DNA of 46,371 nt from Treponema zioleckii (GTDB lineage: Bacteria; Spirochaetota; Spirochaetia; Treponematales; Treponemataceae). Below the pieces are notes generated by a model. The model worked only from the letters and a program-made list of their open reading frames with translations. It was not told the DNA's origin and made no database searches. The position numbers and the translations under genes were made by a program. Location: NCBI RefSeq assembly GCF_014737315.1, contig NZ_JPUF01000031.1, forward strand, positions 1 through 46,371, given 5' to 3'. Below, one piece after another: positions 7,801-17,111 of the stretch. Position 1 is the stretch's first letter, and each line of letters opens with the position of its first letter.

Positions 7801-8145
7801 CTACATCACATAACCGCCGAAAACCCAGCCATATTCAGGCTCTTCATTTTTCCACTCGTAGCGCGGAATCAGAATCTCACCCCACGGAGCCGTTATGCCG
7901 TCAATCGTCTCTTCTTTTCCAATCGCCACGACTTTAACGGGCAGCCTGTGCTAGAGTCCGCAAAGACGATTTGACTTTAGCGAAGGATTATCCCGGACGC
8001 GCAATCCTTCCGTCGAATCCACATACATCGTGTCGATGACTTTGCCATTCTGGTAAAACCGAGCTTTGTCCGAAAAAGCTGCTGTCATCGCAAAAAGCAA
8101 AACAAAGGCAAAAAGTCTGCTTTTTCTCAGATTCATAAAATCCAT
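7801..8145 (-). pseudogene. SH3b protein gene interrupted by an in-frame TAG
   Basis: Read through, this is a 113-residue secreted SH3b protein: signal peptide, 'STEGLRVRDNPSLKSN', then 'VVAIGKEETIDGI' and the typical end 'YGWVFGGYVM'. An amber codon at 7951-7953 stops translation after 64 residues, in the middle of the SH3b domain, without any frameshift. The start has GAGGAG and is normal. The last 30 bases match the end of the gene at 10292. It is either a recent pseudogene or a read error; a stop-codon readthrough has no support. Confidence 0.7.
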
Positions 8146-8154
8146 ATTTTCTCC

Positions 8155-8541
8155 TCATTTTTTCTCAATATATTTTATGATGACTTCAGTAAAAATCATA
8201 AGGGCAGTTCCGAGAACCGCATGATACAAGAATCTGTAGGGAGTCCAACACGGTGGAAGCCCAAACCACTGCAAAAACATTAAAGCGGCGTACAGAACGA
8301 CCAATGGAATTTTCCATTTGAACCAGGGAATAAAGGTAAGGATTAATTCTACGACGGCAAACAAAATGAAGCTATAATATGAGCCAAGTCCTTCAGAAAG
8401 TTTTCCGTGTGTGGCATGATTCGTGAAATGCTCCAAGAATTCCCAGCCAGCAATAAACAAGCAATAGAATATAGCAACTGTAAGTGCGTGAATAATAAAT
8501 GAAATTACAATATTTCGTATCGGAACCTGCGGATTTTTCAT
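8155..8541 (-). CDS. Small membrane protein, four predicted helices
   Basis: A 128-residue protein with four hydrophobic segments (about residues 10-33, 55-72, 78-93 and 103-122) and a lysine-rich end (EKK). The start has GAGGAG 6 bases upstream. It lies between the broken SH3b gene and the XAC2610-like gene with about 10-base gaps, so it is in the same transcription unit. No family is recognised; it could be a membrane immunity or anchoring protein. Confidence 0.65.
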   Translation of the reverse strand: MKNPQVPIRNIVISFIIHALTVAIFYCLFIAGWEFLEHFTNHATHGKLSEGLGSYYSFILFAVVELILTFIPWFKWKIPLVVLYAALMFLQWFGLPPCWTPYRFLYHAVLGTALMIFTEVIIKYIEKK

Positions 8542-8550
8542 TTTTTCTCC

Positions 8551-9639
8551 TCAAAAATCAAAGCCGTCAAACTCAAGCACTCGCTTCCATTCCGCTGAAA
8601 GCTCCTCGTAAGAAAACCAGTTTATTCCGCCGTCTTCTTTTTGAGGATTCCAGTTGAATTCATAAGAATACAGCCCAGTTTCGGTGTCGTGGAACAAAGC
8701 CGCCTTTGCGCTGTATTTGCCTTCCGCAAATTCGTAGATGTAATACGTCATCACGCCCGATGTGTGCAGCCACGAAGAATAAAGCAGCCTGTTTTCAGAG
8801 TCGCACTTCAGGTTTGTGTTCGTGACAGTTTGCCAAAAAGGCGGAGCAAAATCGAATTGCCCTTTTTCAGCGTTCCAGAAAAAAGCCTCGTAATAAGGCT
8901 GTGCGCCGCCCGCCGTACAACCTGCCAAAATCAGAATGTCGGCATAGCCGTCAAAGTTCAAATCGACCATCTTGAATTTCTTTTTGATGCCGAACAGTTC
9001 TGCAAAATCCTCGGTATATTTGTATTCAAGACTCTGAATCCATTTTCTGTCACGCCACACTTCAAGGTGCATGGTCTTGTCCTTGATTTCGTTGTTGAAG
9101 TCCGAATCCGAGCAGGTAACGAGCGTGGTGTAAATCTCGCCACGACCAAGCAGAGCGTTGATTTTTTCGGTATCAAGGTCAGTGATTTTTAACGGCGGGT
9201 TGATTGCACGGGTCTGGGTGTCCGTCTTCCAGTCGTCGTCCTTAAAACTCAGGCATTCATCTACAGTTGATAAAACTTTATACAGATTTGGCTCTCCGCC
9301 GATTTCCTTGAAGAAAAAATCCACATGCCAGAAATATCTTCCGCCGCCCCAGCCGAACGAAAGCGAAAAGCCCTCGTCAGTCTCTGAAAACTTTGGCACG
9401 CTCAAATTTTTCACTTCGTAATCAGCGACAGGAAGCCTCAGTTCCCAGTTTTTCCCATTACAAAAGATTGTCGCGAACCACCTTGAAACTTCTTCATTCC
9501 CAGAAACATCGCGTCGCCTCTCATAAGAGATGGAATATTTTTTGCCAGTAACAGAAAAGTTTCCGTCCAATTCCGTTTGCGAAAAAACAGCAAAAAGTGT
9601 TAAAAGAGAAAGTATTACGGTAAAAATCAGTTTCTTCAT
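8551..9639 (-). CDS. Secreted XAC2610/VCBS-like protein
   Basis: A 362-residue protein with a signal peptide (residues 1-20, LFAVFSQ). The N-terminal half (to about residue 170, 'KINALLGRGE') is homologous to the shorter protein at 42233-42709. The C-terminal half contains 'MVDLNFDGYADILILAG', a calcium-loop motif (DxNxDGxxD) of VCBS/FG-GAP-like and XAC2610-type proteins. In Xanthomonas, XAC2610 is the periplasmic immunity protein against a lysozyme-like effector; that function is known for the family member, not shown here. I chose the ATG at 9639 because of AGGGGAT 5 bases upstream and the signal peptide; the frame is open to 9762. Confidence 0.75.
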   Translation of the reverse strand: MKKLIFTVILSLLTLFAVFSQTELDGNFSVTGKKYSISYERRRDVSGNEEVSRWFATIFCNGKNWELRLPVADYEVKNLSVPKFSETDEGFSLSFGWGGGRYFWHVDFFFKEIGGEPNLYKVLSTVDECLSFKDDDWKTDTQTRAINPPLKITDLDTEKINALLGRGEIYTTLVTCSDSDFNNEIKDKTMHLEVWRDRKWIQSLEYKYTEDFAELFGIKKKFKMVDLNFDGYADILILAGCTAGGAQPYYEAFFWNAEKGQFDFAPPFWQTVTNTNLKCDSENRLLYSSWLHTSGVMTYYIYEFAEGKYSAKAALFHDTETGLYSYEFNWNPQKEDGGINWFSYEELSAEWKRVLEFDGFDF

Positions 9640-9655
9640 AAATATCCCCTTATTT

Positions 9656-10282
9656 TTACGGCATTGCAAAAAGCGTAAAGAAATCCGCAGGCGTAAAATG
9701 GTGCGGGGCGCAAATATAATCCAGTTCCGACGTATGATCCTCGCCTGCAAGCGTATATTCAATGATGACCTTCACGTTCTTTTTGCTCCAGCCACTCGCT
9801 TTTCGCCCGTACACGTCTTTTTGCAAATCAATCAAAGTGCAATACAAGTTTTTTCCGTCTTCTGTTTCAAAAAGTGTTCCGTCCTCGTTGTACAAAAGGT
9901 TCTCTTCACGAAAATCTCCTGAATAATAGCCGTTTTGCGTTATGTTGTAATACGTCCAGCCCGATTCTCCCTGCACGCGAATGCTCTTGACATGGAACAG
10001 CCCAACGTCCTCGCTTAGCGAGAGGTAGAGCTTTAGGTGCAGATTAAAGTCCAGCGTGCCGATAAAGCCACGGTAAAAGCAGGGATAAAACAGCACGACG
10101 AGAGGCTCTTTTGCGTCGATTGAGCGAGGAATGGGCGACCAGCCTTTTTTGTGATGATACAAGACCATTTTGTTCGAAGAGTTTAGCTCGTATCGGTCAA
10201 CAACATCAGCAAAAAGCGAGAACAAAGGAACTACGAAAAACAGCGCGGAAAGAATGCAACGACGTGCAATTTTGTATCTCAT
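9656..10282 (-). CDS. Secreted protein of unknown function
   Basis: A 208-residue protein with a signal peptide (about residues 1-25, ending SLFA). The rest is rich in aromatic residues and beta-like segments ('LYHHKKGWSPIPRSI', 'LVVLFYPCFYRG'). AGGAG lies 8 bases before the ATG, inside the 9-base gap after the upstream SH3b gene. I recognise no domain and no paralog in the window. Confidence 0.68.
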   Translation of the reverse strand: MRYKIARRCILSALFFVVPLFSLFADVVDRYELNSSNKMVLYHHKKGWSPIPRSIDAKEPLVVLFYPCFYRGFIGTLDFNLHLKLYLSLSEDVGLFHVKSIRVQGESGWTYYNITQNGYYSGDFREENLLYNEDGTLFETEDGKNLYCTLIDLQKDVYGRKASGWSKKNVKVIIEYTLAGEDHTSELDYICAPHHFTPADFFTLFAMP

Positions 10283-10291
10283 CTTTTTCTC

Positions 10292-12007
10292 CTACATCAC
10301 ATAACCGCCGAAAACCCAGCCAGTGCTGACTTCGCCACCTTCAACAAAATGCTCATCGTTCACCGCCTCAACCTTGAGCCATTTGCCTTTTATGCCGTCA
10401 ATCACAACCCAGTTGTTGTCGTCAACGTCAACGATTTTCAGCAGCGTGCCAGCGTCAAGAGTGCCAAAAACAAGAGCGTCAAGGTTCGGCTCTGCTCTCA
10501 TTTTAAGGCGGCAAATCGGATTTACATAAAAATCAGGCTCACCAAAGGGGCGTTCAGGCTTTGGCTCTCCGACGCATTTTTTTACAAAGCGGAAAGTATT
10601 ATCGTAATCCCTGTCCTCAAAGATTCGGGTTTCGTTCGTGATGACTTTGCCTTTTTCGTCCGTCTGGTACTCATAAACATAAAGCGCATCGGCATAATGC
10701 TCAGAAGATGAGACAAAGAAATGGTTTGCAATGCCTTTCGGGGCTTTTCTGGAATTGTCGGAAGTTGTTATTGAATAAGTGCAGATTTCTTTGGCTTTTG
10801 CCTCGTCTCCGCTTGTTTTTAGCGAATAGAGCGTCGTGGATTGATTTATGGTTCTCTTTTTTTCGTTGAAATCTCCGACCGCGATTTGCTCAAGAATTGC
10901 AGGGGGATTTGCTGTTGCAAGATTTTTTGGACACAAAATGCGAAGAAAGCCGTTTTTCTTGGTCAAATCTTTTGGCGAAATCGAAAAGCACTTTTTGTCT
11001 TTGTCTTTGAAACACATCGCAGAAATCTCGGTTGTGCCATTAAGAAAAGCCAAATCGTACGTTTTTTTGTCGCCCAAAACTTTTTCGAACTCCTCTTTGT
11101 AAAATCCGACTCCGCCGTTTTCGTCTGTCCGAACGTTCGTGTATGCTGTCTGATAGACAAAATTAAGTCCTTTTTCTTCCGAGATGAATGCGTAAGAAGA
11201 GTCGTAAATGTTTGCGATGTCGATTCCGCGGATTTTACCTGCGCGGTTATTCACGAGGGCAGAATAAATGGGATAAAGCGTCTTTGTTTTAAGCTCGATT
11301 CCCCAGCCGCAAATGCCAAGCAAGCCGACGCGGGTAAAAGGCGGAAGCACTTTTATCGTGTGGTATCTTGGATTTTCAGCGCTCTTTCCGTCTGTGTCCG
11401 TGTCCAAGAAAAATGCTTCGCGCACGGTAAGAGCAAAAACGTTGCTTGTCTCGCTTGTGGCAAAGTAGTTCGGGAGCGCGCGATTATAATACGGATATTT
11501 GTCCCGCCAGCTTCCCACAGAATTATCTGAATACACAGCAGCCCATTTTGAGCGCTCATCATCTTCGTCATAAATCATATAGTTTGTCTCTTCATCGTCG
11601 CAAAAATCTGGAAAATGATTGAAGCCGCGCTGTTTTATCTGTTTTTTTAGCTCGTCGGCGTAAAAACTTGGGAATGCGTCATCAAGATAAGCGCCGAAAA
11701 CCCAGCCGTATTCGTCTTTTTTCTTGTCTTTGCGATGCTCTGGATAAAGCAGGATTTTCACCCAATAATCTTCTGTTCCGTCAATCGTCGCTTTTTCGCC
11801 GATTTCCACAGGGATAACATAATCCGAGTCCAAAAGAGTCGCTATTTTCTTTGCGCTCAAGTTCGGCTCGCTTCGGACGTTCAAGCCTTCTTTTGAGTCC
11901 ACATAAAACCCGTGCAGTTTTCCGCTCAAATAAAAGCGCATTTTGTTTGCTGAAAAAGCACAAAAGGCATTGAGCAAAACAAGTGCAAGCAAAATATGTT
12001 TTTTCAT
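10292..12007 (-). CDS. Secreted protein with SH3b domains at both ends (paralog 1)
   Basis: A 571-residue protein: signal peptide (residues 1-18), an SH3b domain at about 22-115 ('SKEGLNVRSEPNLSAKKIA', 'YGWVFGAYLDD'), a central domain of about 350 residues, and a second SH3b domain at about 485-571 ('NPICRLKMRAEPNLDA', 'STGWVFGGYVM'). The central domain is shared with the proteins at 20868 and 22317 (pattern RDC-F, YG, GxWGIE, YPIY, RGIDI). The start at 12007 is preceded by GAGGAG; it overlaps the stop of the YARHG gene by 4 bases. Probable envelope protein; the target is unknown. Confidence 0.82.
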   Translation of the reverse strand: MKKHILLALVLLNAFCAFSANKMRFYLSGKLHGFYVDSKEGLNVRSEPNLSAKKIATLLDSDYVIPVEIGEKATIDGTEDYWVKILLYPEHRKDKKKDEYGWVFGAYLDDAFPSFYADELKKQIKQRGFNHFPDFCDDEETNYMIYDEDDERSKWAAVYSDNSVGSWRDKYPYYNRALPNYFATSETSNVFALTVREAFFLDTDTDGKSAENPRYHTIKVLPPFTRVGLLGICGWGIELKTKTLYPIYSALVNNRAGKIRGIDIANIYDSSYAFISEEKGLNFVYQTAYTNVRTDENGGVGFYKEEFEKVLGDKKTYDLAFLNGTTEISAMCFKDKDKKCFSISPKDLTKKNGFLRILCPKNLATANPPAILEQIAVGDFNEKKRTINQSTTLYSLKTSGDEAKAKEICTYSITTSDNSRKAPKGIANHFFVSSSEHYADALYVYEYQTDEKGKVITNETRIFEDRDYDNTFRFVKKCVGEPKPERPFGEPDFYVNPICRLKMRAEPNLDALVFGTLDAGTLLKIVDVDDNNWVVIDGIKGKWLKVEAVNDEHFVEGGEVSTGWVFGGYVM

Positions 12008-13122
12008 TTTTGTTTCTCCTCGTATTTCTTGATTAGATTGACGTTTGCTCGCTCTATCTCGTTTAAGTTGCTTTCGTTGAAATCGGGATTTACCTTGTAC
12101 CATTCTTCCAGAGTGAAATATTTTTTGTATTTTTTATTTTTGAACTTGTAGCCGTGAATGGCATAAAAAGCATTTCTAAAAATCGCAAGTTGTGATTTTG
12201 TCATAAAAAAAAGCAAGTCTTCGCTGATTTTTTCATTTGAGAAATCGATAAGATTTCCTTCTGTATTGTGTGTAACAATTCTTCCGTTTTTTTCCCAATA
12301 GGGAATAAACAAAACAGAAGTTTCATAAAATATGTTAAATGGAACAAACGTAATATCAAATTTTGCGTTCTCAGAAAAAGAATGTTGCTTTAAGTCCGCC
12401 TTCCAGAAAAATTCACCCTCTGTAAAACGAGCAAAATCCAGTTTTATATCCTCTGCCTTGCTAAAATATTTATTCGCTTTATCATATAAAGAAATCCCGA
12501 TTTCGCTCGGATAAATCTCTGAATTTTCAATTCCCTTATAAACAAAAGTGTAGTCTACAGGCACTCCGCCTGTGTTCCTTGCAAGCGGAATATCATATAA
12601 AAAACAAAACATGCCCTGATAACTAAGATTCTTGTAAGACACATTCAGCGTTTTTTCGCCGTCTATCTCAAAGTCAAATCTTATTTCGATTTTGTCTGTT
12701 GTTTTATAAATCTCCCCGTTTTCCTCGTTTAGACTTTTGTAATAAACGCTTTTGTCAACCAGTGTTTCGTTCAAAAAGACTTCAAACGGGATTTCTTTGC
12801 CACCGTTCTTTATGCAAAAATCAAGCGGAATCAGAATGTCGTTGCAAAGCCTCTGAAAGCCCAAAACCTTGCAGTCAATCACAGCCGAAATATTTTTTTT
12901 CTTCTTGCCAGAAATCACATAATCAATTGAAGCAAAGTCTTCAGTGCAAACAATTTTCTGATTTTTTACCAGAACGCTTTCATCATTAAAAACTGGACAC
13001 GAAATTTCAAAAGGATTTTGACTTCCTCTTTCGTCCAAACAAAAGCCCTGTGTCACAAACACAAAAGTGGTCAGCAAAAACAAAAGTGCCGTGATTGCAA
13101 TCTGCTTTTTCATTACTTTCAT
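12004..13122 (-). CDS. Secreted protein with C-terminal YARHG domain (paralog 1)
   Basis: A 372-residue protein with a signal peptide (to about residue 28) and a long beta-rich central part. The last 80 residues form a YARHG-type domain ('FRNAFYAIHGYKFKNKKYKKYF', then 'EWYKVNPDFNES' and 'LNEIERANVNLI'), an extracellular module found in surface proteins of many anaerobes. A shorter YARHG protein is at 16425-17111. GAGG lies 4 bases before the ATG at 13122; an ATG three codons later is possible. Function unknown. Confidence 0.8.
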   Translation of the reverse strand: MKVMKKQIAITALLFLLTTFVFVTQGFCLDERGSQNPFEISCPVFNDESVLVKNQKIVCTEDFASIDYVISGKKKKNISAVIDCKVLGFQRLCNDILIPLDFCIKNGGKEIPFEVFLNETLVDKSVYYKSLNEENGEIYKTTDKIEIRFDFEIDGEKTLNVSYKNLSYQGMFCFLYDIPLARNTGGVPVDYTFVYKGIENSEIYPSEIGISLYDKANKYFSKAEDIKLDFARFTEGEFFWKADLKQHSFSENAKFDITFVPFNIFYETSVLFIPYWEKNGRIVTHNTEGNLIDFSNEKISEDLLFFMTKSQLAIFRNAFYAIHGYKFKNKKYKKYFTLEEWYKVNPDFNESNLNEIERANVNLIKKYEEKQK

Positions 13123-13176
13123 AAAACCTCACTACTTAAAAAGTTCCGCCTTGTTTTTATCAAAGGTCTTTTCCCA

Positions 13177-13938
13177 TTACCAGCCAGGATCGAAAATAAA
13201 CTTTATGCCCATAACGCTTTCGCCGTTGTCAAAAACAAGCATTTCCACATGGCAAATGTTTCCCCAGCCTTCCCAAGCCTTTATCTCTTCGCCGTCATCA
13301 AGATAATAACGCTCTCCGTTTGGCTCTTTGCCAAAAATCTCGTAAACTTTCTCCAGTGAATCGCCAAGCCGTATCGGAAAATCCTTTGGCAAGCTACCAT
13401 TGTCAAAAACATAAACGCCCAAAAGAAAATAGCCTTCTTTTCCGCTCTCGTTGTCTTTTGTTGGGTAAAAGATAAAGTTCATGCCCTGACCGTAAACTCT
13501 GTTTGTGTCCTCTTCGTTAAAACTCGAAATATTGCGCATATTCTTTTCGATGTTCATCGTCGAAGTAAATTCGTCTGCAAGCCCTTCAAGATAATCTGCC
13601 ACAGGGTGCAATGCCTCGTAACAGCGGAAGTATGCGGCTGATGCAAGGGATTTTGAAAGATACGCGCCATAGACAAATCCCCATGAGCCGTCTTGTGTGC
13701 GGATTTTGCACCAAGGCTCTTCAAACTCGCCGATTGTCTCTTTTTCCGCAGTTTCTTCAATGAGTTGAACACGCTCGTTACATTTGAGCGCAAACTTCTT
13801 CTTTCCGCTAAGGCTCGGCTTGTCGCGCACGTTTACGCCGTCTAGCGTGTTGACGTATCGCCAGAGCGCAGAATCTTGCGCTGTTGCCAAAACGCCCGAA
13901 ATAAAAATCAGCGCAAAAATCAAAATCAGTTTTTTCAC
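13177..13938 (-). CDS. Secreted SH3b-domain protein
   Basis: A 253-residue protein with a signal peptide (about residues 1-20), an SH3b domain at 25-95 ('LDGVNVRDKPSLSGKKKFA', 'SWGFVYGAYLSK') and a C-terminal domain with 'RLGDSLEKVYEIFGKEP', which resembles the SmpA/BamE-like motif of the first gene in the window. The start is a GTG that overlaps the upstream stop (GTGA), with GAGGT before it, so translation is coupled. Function unknown. Confidence 0.78.
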   Translation of the reverse strand: MKKLILIFALIFISGVLATAQDSALWRYVNTLDGVNVRDKPSLSGKKKFALKCNERVQLIEETAEKETIGEFEEPWCKIRTQDGSWGFVYGAYLSKSLASAAYFRCYEALHPVADYLEGLADEFTSTMNIEKNMRNISSFNEEDTNRVYGQGMNFIFYPTKDNESGKEGYFLLGVYVFDNGSLPKDFPIRLGDSLEKVYEIFGKEPNGERYYLDDGEEIKAWEGWGNICHVEMLVFDNGESVMGIKFIFDPGW

Positions 13939-14702
13939 TTTTTTACCTCAAAGTAAATGCTCTTTTCCTCGGAATCAACAAGTTCTCCGTTTTTGTCAAG
14001 GATTGGCTTGTAGCAGCCATAAAATCTAAGCTTAACTTTCTCAGAATCTGCCGCAATGATTTCAAAGGCATCATACACCCAGCCTGCACAAACCGACCAG
14101 TAACCGTTCTTTTGTATTTCTTCATCAAGAAAAGAATCAAGCGGATATTTTTTCATGGTCGCAAGGTCAAAAAGATAAACGGCTTGAGCTTGCTCATCCC
14201 AATAAACGAGAAGATTGTTCTTAGTATCGCAGGCGGGGTTACTGCTGTCAAATTCAAGAATCACCCTTCCTGATTTTTTTTCGTAAAGATAGTTTGTGTA
14301 GGCTCCGCCATAAATTGTAAGGATGAAATAGTCATCAAAATCAATGTTACAATAGCGGTACATGTATTTTTCAGGGTGGATTGAAGCACTGCCTCCGTCG
14401 CTGTCAGCAATCAGCCGTAATTTTCCATCATTTTGAAGATAAACTTGAGACGAAAGGCCCAGCTCTTTATAAGTCCAGACAACAGGCCTCAAAAGAAGCG
14501 TGTAGCCGCCTTTCAGGGAAAATCTCTTTACGGTAATTTTGTCACCACGAGTGTCCGTAATATTTTCGTCCACAACGACATCGCTTTCAACTTCCCAGAT
14601 TGTTTTCTTGTGCGAGTCTGACAATACCGGCGTAAATCTTTCTTGAACGAAAGCAATTGAAGATAGGAAAACCAATGCGATTGCTGGAATGTATTTTTTC
14701 AT
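13935..14702 (-). CDS. Secreted protein of unknown function
   Basis: A 255-residue protein with a signal peptide (residues 1-18). The body shows repeated beta-strand patterns ('DYFILTIYGGAYTNYLYEKKSGRVILEF', 'LLVYWDEQAQAVYLFDLATM') that suggest a propeller-like or beta-sandwich fold. GGGGA precedes the ATG. It overlaps the downstream SH3b gene by 4 bases and follows the next upstream gene by 9 bases. No paralog is seen in the window. Confidence 0.7.
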   Translation of the reverse strand: MKKYIPAIALVFLSSIAFVQERFTPVLSDSHKKTIWEVESDVVVDENITDTRGDKITVKRFSLKGGYTLLLRPVVWTYKELGLSSQVYLQNDGKLRLIADSDGGSASIHPEKYMYRYCNIDFDDYFILTIYGGAYTNYLYEKKSGRVILEFDSSNPACDTKNNLLVYWDEQAQAVYLFDLATMKKYPLDSFLDEEIQKNGYWSVCAGWVYDAFEIIAADSEKVKLRFYGCYKPILDKNGELVDSEEKSIYFEVKK

Positions 14703-14711
14703 TTTTCCCCT

Positions 14712-15398
14712 TTATTTTACGCCAAGAACTTTTTCAAGTTCGGTTTCCCAAGAAAAATCAATTATATTTGAATCTTCTTGATTAAGGACGAATTTGCGAA
14801 TGATTGAGCCAGTGTTTTGTCGGGCTTTTTCTTCGGCTTTTTCCCGCGAAAAATAAAACGCATAATGATACCAATCCCCTGTCATTTTATGAGAAAGCGT
14901 GTGCCGCGTAATTTCGCCAGTCCAGTCGGCTTCGCCGGATTCACGCTCGAACTTCTTTGCCACAAGATAAAGCGTGAGCAGATTGCTTTTAAGCGGATTT
15001 ACCTTTTTTACGCAAGAAGCAACGCGCTCAAGTAAAATCTGAACGGCTTCGGCCTCGCTCTTAACGCGGTATGTTTTAAGGTCTCCGTCTTCGGAATCAT
15101 TATGCTCGCTAACCCAAAGCTCATAAACTTCTCCGTTTTGGTCTGACTTTTTAAAAATTTCGCTCCAAAAACTTTTTTTGACAGTCTTTAGCTCGTCATA
15201 ATTTTCTTCAACGAACTTCAAAAGCGGAAAAATCGACTCGCTGTTATCCAGCGTTTCTGGACTGTATGTAAGGCCCCAGCCAAAGTCTAAGCAAAAAGAA
15301 CCGACTTCAAGACGAATGTTATCGTCAAATTCCGCGTGTGCTGAAAGCGAGAAAAGTATTGCCGTGAGAAAGCAAATAATAATTTTCTTTGCTTTCAT
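14712..15398 (-). CDS. Secreted protein of unknown function
   Basis: A 228-residue protein with a signal peptide (about residues 1-22, ending SAHA). The signal segment starts MKAKKI, as in the genes at 15395 and 32957. The mature part is charged, with predicted helices ('EAEAVQILLERVASCVKKV') and no recognised motif. GGAGG lies 5 bases before the ATG, which overlaps the stop of the upstream lipoprotein gene. Confidence 0.7.
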   Translation of the reverse strand: MKAKKIIICFLTAILFSLSAHAEFDDNIRLEVGSFCLDFGWGLTYSPETLDNSESIFPLLKFVEENYDELKTVKKSFWSEIFKKSDQNGEVYELWVSEHNDSEDGDLKTYRVKSEAEAVQILLERVASCVKKVNPLKSNLLTLYLVAKKFERESGEADWTGEITRHTLSHKMTGDWYHYAFYFSREKAEEKARQNTGSIIRKFVLNQEDSNIIDFSWETELEKVLGVK

Positions 15399-16219
15399 TT
15401 TTCCTCCTTCGTCAGCACCAGCGGAACAGGAAAGCGGTAGCCTTTATACAGCTCGTCCGCAGAATAAAGAATGTCGGAAAGCGGCGTGTGTATCGTGAGC
15501 GTGTCGCCGTCTAAGGAATAGGAAAGCTCGCAGTAATCCGTAAGGCTTCCGTAGCCGCCAACGCCGTCTTTGTAGCCTTCTGTGTAGTCCGTCACGAAAA
15601 GCTCGATGTGGCTGTCGGTGGCGGCGTATTTTCCTTGCCACGCATAAAACTTGTATTTGCTTTTTTTGTAGTCAAACTTGATTTTCATTTCGTCAGCCTC
15701 TGGATACCCCAAGCCGAACTCCACGGTGATTTCCACTTTCTCGTCGGAAAAAGTCCACCGAACAGGGCTCGGAGAAAGGATTTCCCCTCGCTTTTCGCCC
15801 AGAGCGACGCGGGATTTTTGTTCTTCGTCTTTGGCTTTTTGGATTTCACACAGCTCATGCCATCGTTCATTGTCGATTTTAAGCGAAATCTTGCAGTCTT
15901 TAAATTCATCGCTAAGGTTCGGGATAAAAACCTCTGAGTTTTCGTCGCACTCTGTCCAAATCCGTCCCTCTCGCCCGTCGCCAAATTTCACGGTGATAAT
16001 GATGGGCATATTTTTCATAAATGCTTGAGTTATGCCTTTCTTGTCCGCAAAGTGAACATGATACCATTCCGAGCCGTCGAAGGTGATTCCTTCGCTTTTG
16101 AAAACAGGCGACGGCTCAACGTTTTCGGGCGGTGCAGGCGGATTGCTTGCACAAGAAGTAAACAGCACAGTTTGAAAAAGCAATACCAGAGCGATACATA
16201 CAATCTTTTTTGCTTTCAT
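15395..16219 (-). CDS. Lipoprotein, paralog of the 41.4-kb lipoprotein
   Basis: A 274-residue lipoprotein; the signal peptide ends FTSC, with Cys at about residue 20. From 'SPVFKSEGITFDGSEW' to the C-terminus 'GYRFPVPLVLTKEEK' it is almost identical to the protein at 41421-42236, but the signal peptides are unrelated, so one body has been joined to two different export leaders. The start at 16219 has GGAGG 6 bases upstream. The beta-rich body begins with the FDGSEWYH pattern shared (as ELNGxxW) with the other Ig-like lipoproteins here. Function unknown. Confidence 0.8.
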   Translation of the reverse strand: MKAKKIVCIALVLLFQTVLFTSCASNPPAPPENVEPSPVFKSEGITFDGSEWYHVHFADKKGITQAFMKNMPIIITVKFGDGREGRIWTECDENSEVFIPNLSDEFKDCKISLKIDNERWHELCEIQKAKDEEQKSRVALGEKRGEILSPSPVRWTFSDEKVEITVEFGLGYPEADEMKIKFDYKKSKYKFYAWQGKYAATDSHIELFVTDYTEGYKDGVGGYGSLTDYCELSYSLDGDTLTIHTPLSDILYSADELYKGYRFPVPLVLTKEEK

Positions 16220-16232
16220 AAAAAATCCTCCG

Positions 16233-16385
16233 TCAAGTCGCATAAATGCACATTTGCAGGAAAAAGAACCAGATGCCCATCATGATAAAATGCAGGACAG
16301 AGAAAAGCAGCTCTTTCGATAAAAAGCGGCATTCGTCGGCCGTCCACGCAAGCACGGAAAACAGGACGCCTCCGATTGAAAGCAC
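16233..16385 (-). CDS. Possible 50-residue membrane protein or gene remnant
   Basis: An open frame from a GTG at 16385 encodes two strongly hydrophobic segments (about residues 2-15, 'IGGVLFSVLAW', and 27-47, 'VLHFIMMGIWFFFLQM'). There is no good ribosome binding site, and the stretch upstream of the GTG stays open to a TGA just before 16390, so it may be the end of a lost membrane-protein gene. Another frame of similar length overlaps it but looks non-coding. Confidence 0.3.
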   Translation of the reverse strand: MLSIGGVLFSVLAWTADECRFLSKELLFSVLHFIMMGIWFFFLQMCIYAT

Positions 16386-16424
16386 AATAAAGATTGTACT
16401 TTCTCATTCCTTCCTTAATTGCAA

Positions 16425-17111
16425 TTATTTCTCCGCAAGCTTTATAACTTCGAGCAAACTTGATTCAAGGCGGTTGAAACGCTTCTCAACGTTTTCGGCA
16501 CTGCTTTCTTTTGGAGAATACCAGTCGCATTTGGAAAAAATCTCGCTCAGGTCGGCGGATTTGAACTCGTATCCGTATTTTGCATAAATCGTGTTCCGCA
16601 GGATTCGCAAATCTTCTTTTGAAAAGATTTTTGCTATCTCAACAAATGCTGCAAGGCAGTCAAAATCCGGGTTGTAAGAGGAGTTATTAAATGCCTCGTT
16701 TTGAAGATACCACCTGTAAAACTCGTCCGCAAGGATTCTGTAAAAATCAGTTTTGCGGTATTTTATTTCCTCGACATTTTTAATATTTGCCTTTGGAGGC
16801 TCATTGAAGTCATATTTTGCCGCTGAAAATATCCCATCGCCCAGATAATCAGGGTGATAGTTCCCGTAATTCCCAAAAACACGGTAATAATCACCTTTTT
16901 CATTTTTATAAAAAACAGTGAGTCCATTTTGATATTCATAAATCATAAAATTATTTATGAAGTAAAACTCTTCTGAATACTCTTCGCCTCTATGAACAGC
17001 ATACTTATAATTATAGATGTAAGTTTCTTTTCTGCACTTGAAAAATTCGTCCGCCCACGCCACCGACGACAGCACGAACAGTGCCGCAAAAATCAGAAAT
17101 AGCTTTTTCAT
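16425..17111 (-). CDS. Secreted YARHG-domain protein (paralog 2)
   Basis: A 228-residue protein with a signal peptide (residues 1-20, SSVAWA). The C-terminal half holds a YARHG domain: 'LRILRNTIYAKYGYEFKSADL', 'DWYSP', 'FNRLESSLLEVI', closer to the consensus than the copy at 12004. The N-terminal half is tyrosine-rich and unique. GGAGAAAAC precedes the ATG, which overlaps the SH3b gene upstream by 4 bases. Confidence 0.82.
   Translation of the reverse strand: MKKLFLIFAALFVLSSVAWADEFFKCRKETYIYNYKYAVHRGEEYSEEFYFINNFMIYEYQNGLTVFYKNEKGDYYRVFGNYGNYHPDYLGDGIFSAAKYDFNEPPKANIKNVEEIKYRKTDFYRILADEFYRWYLQNEAFNNSSYNPDFDCLAAFVEIAKIFSKEDLRILRNTIYAKYGYEFKSADLSEIFSKCDWYSPKESSAENVEKRFNRLESSLLEVIKLAEK

Noticed and set aside
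10841-11530. 229-codon plus-strand ORF inside the double-SH3b gene
   Set aside because: Cys/Phe/Val-rich antisense shadow; the minus-strand gene has a signal peptide and two recognised domains.
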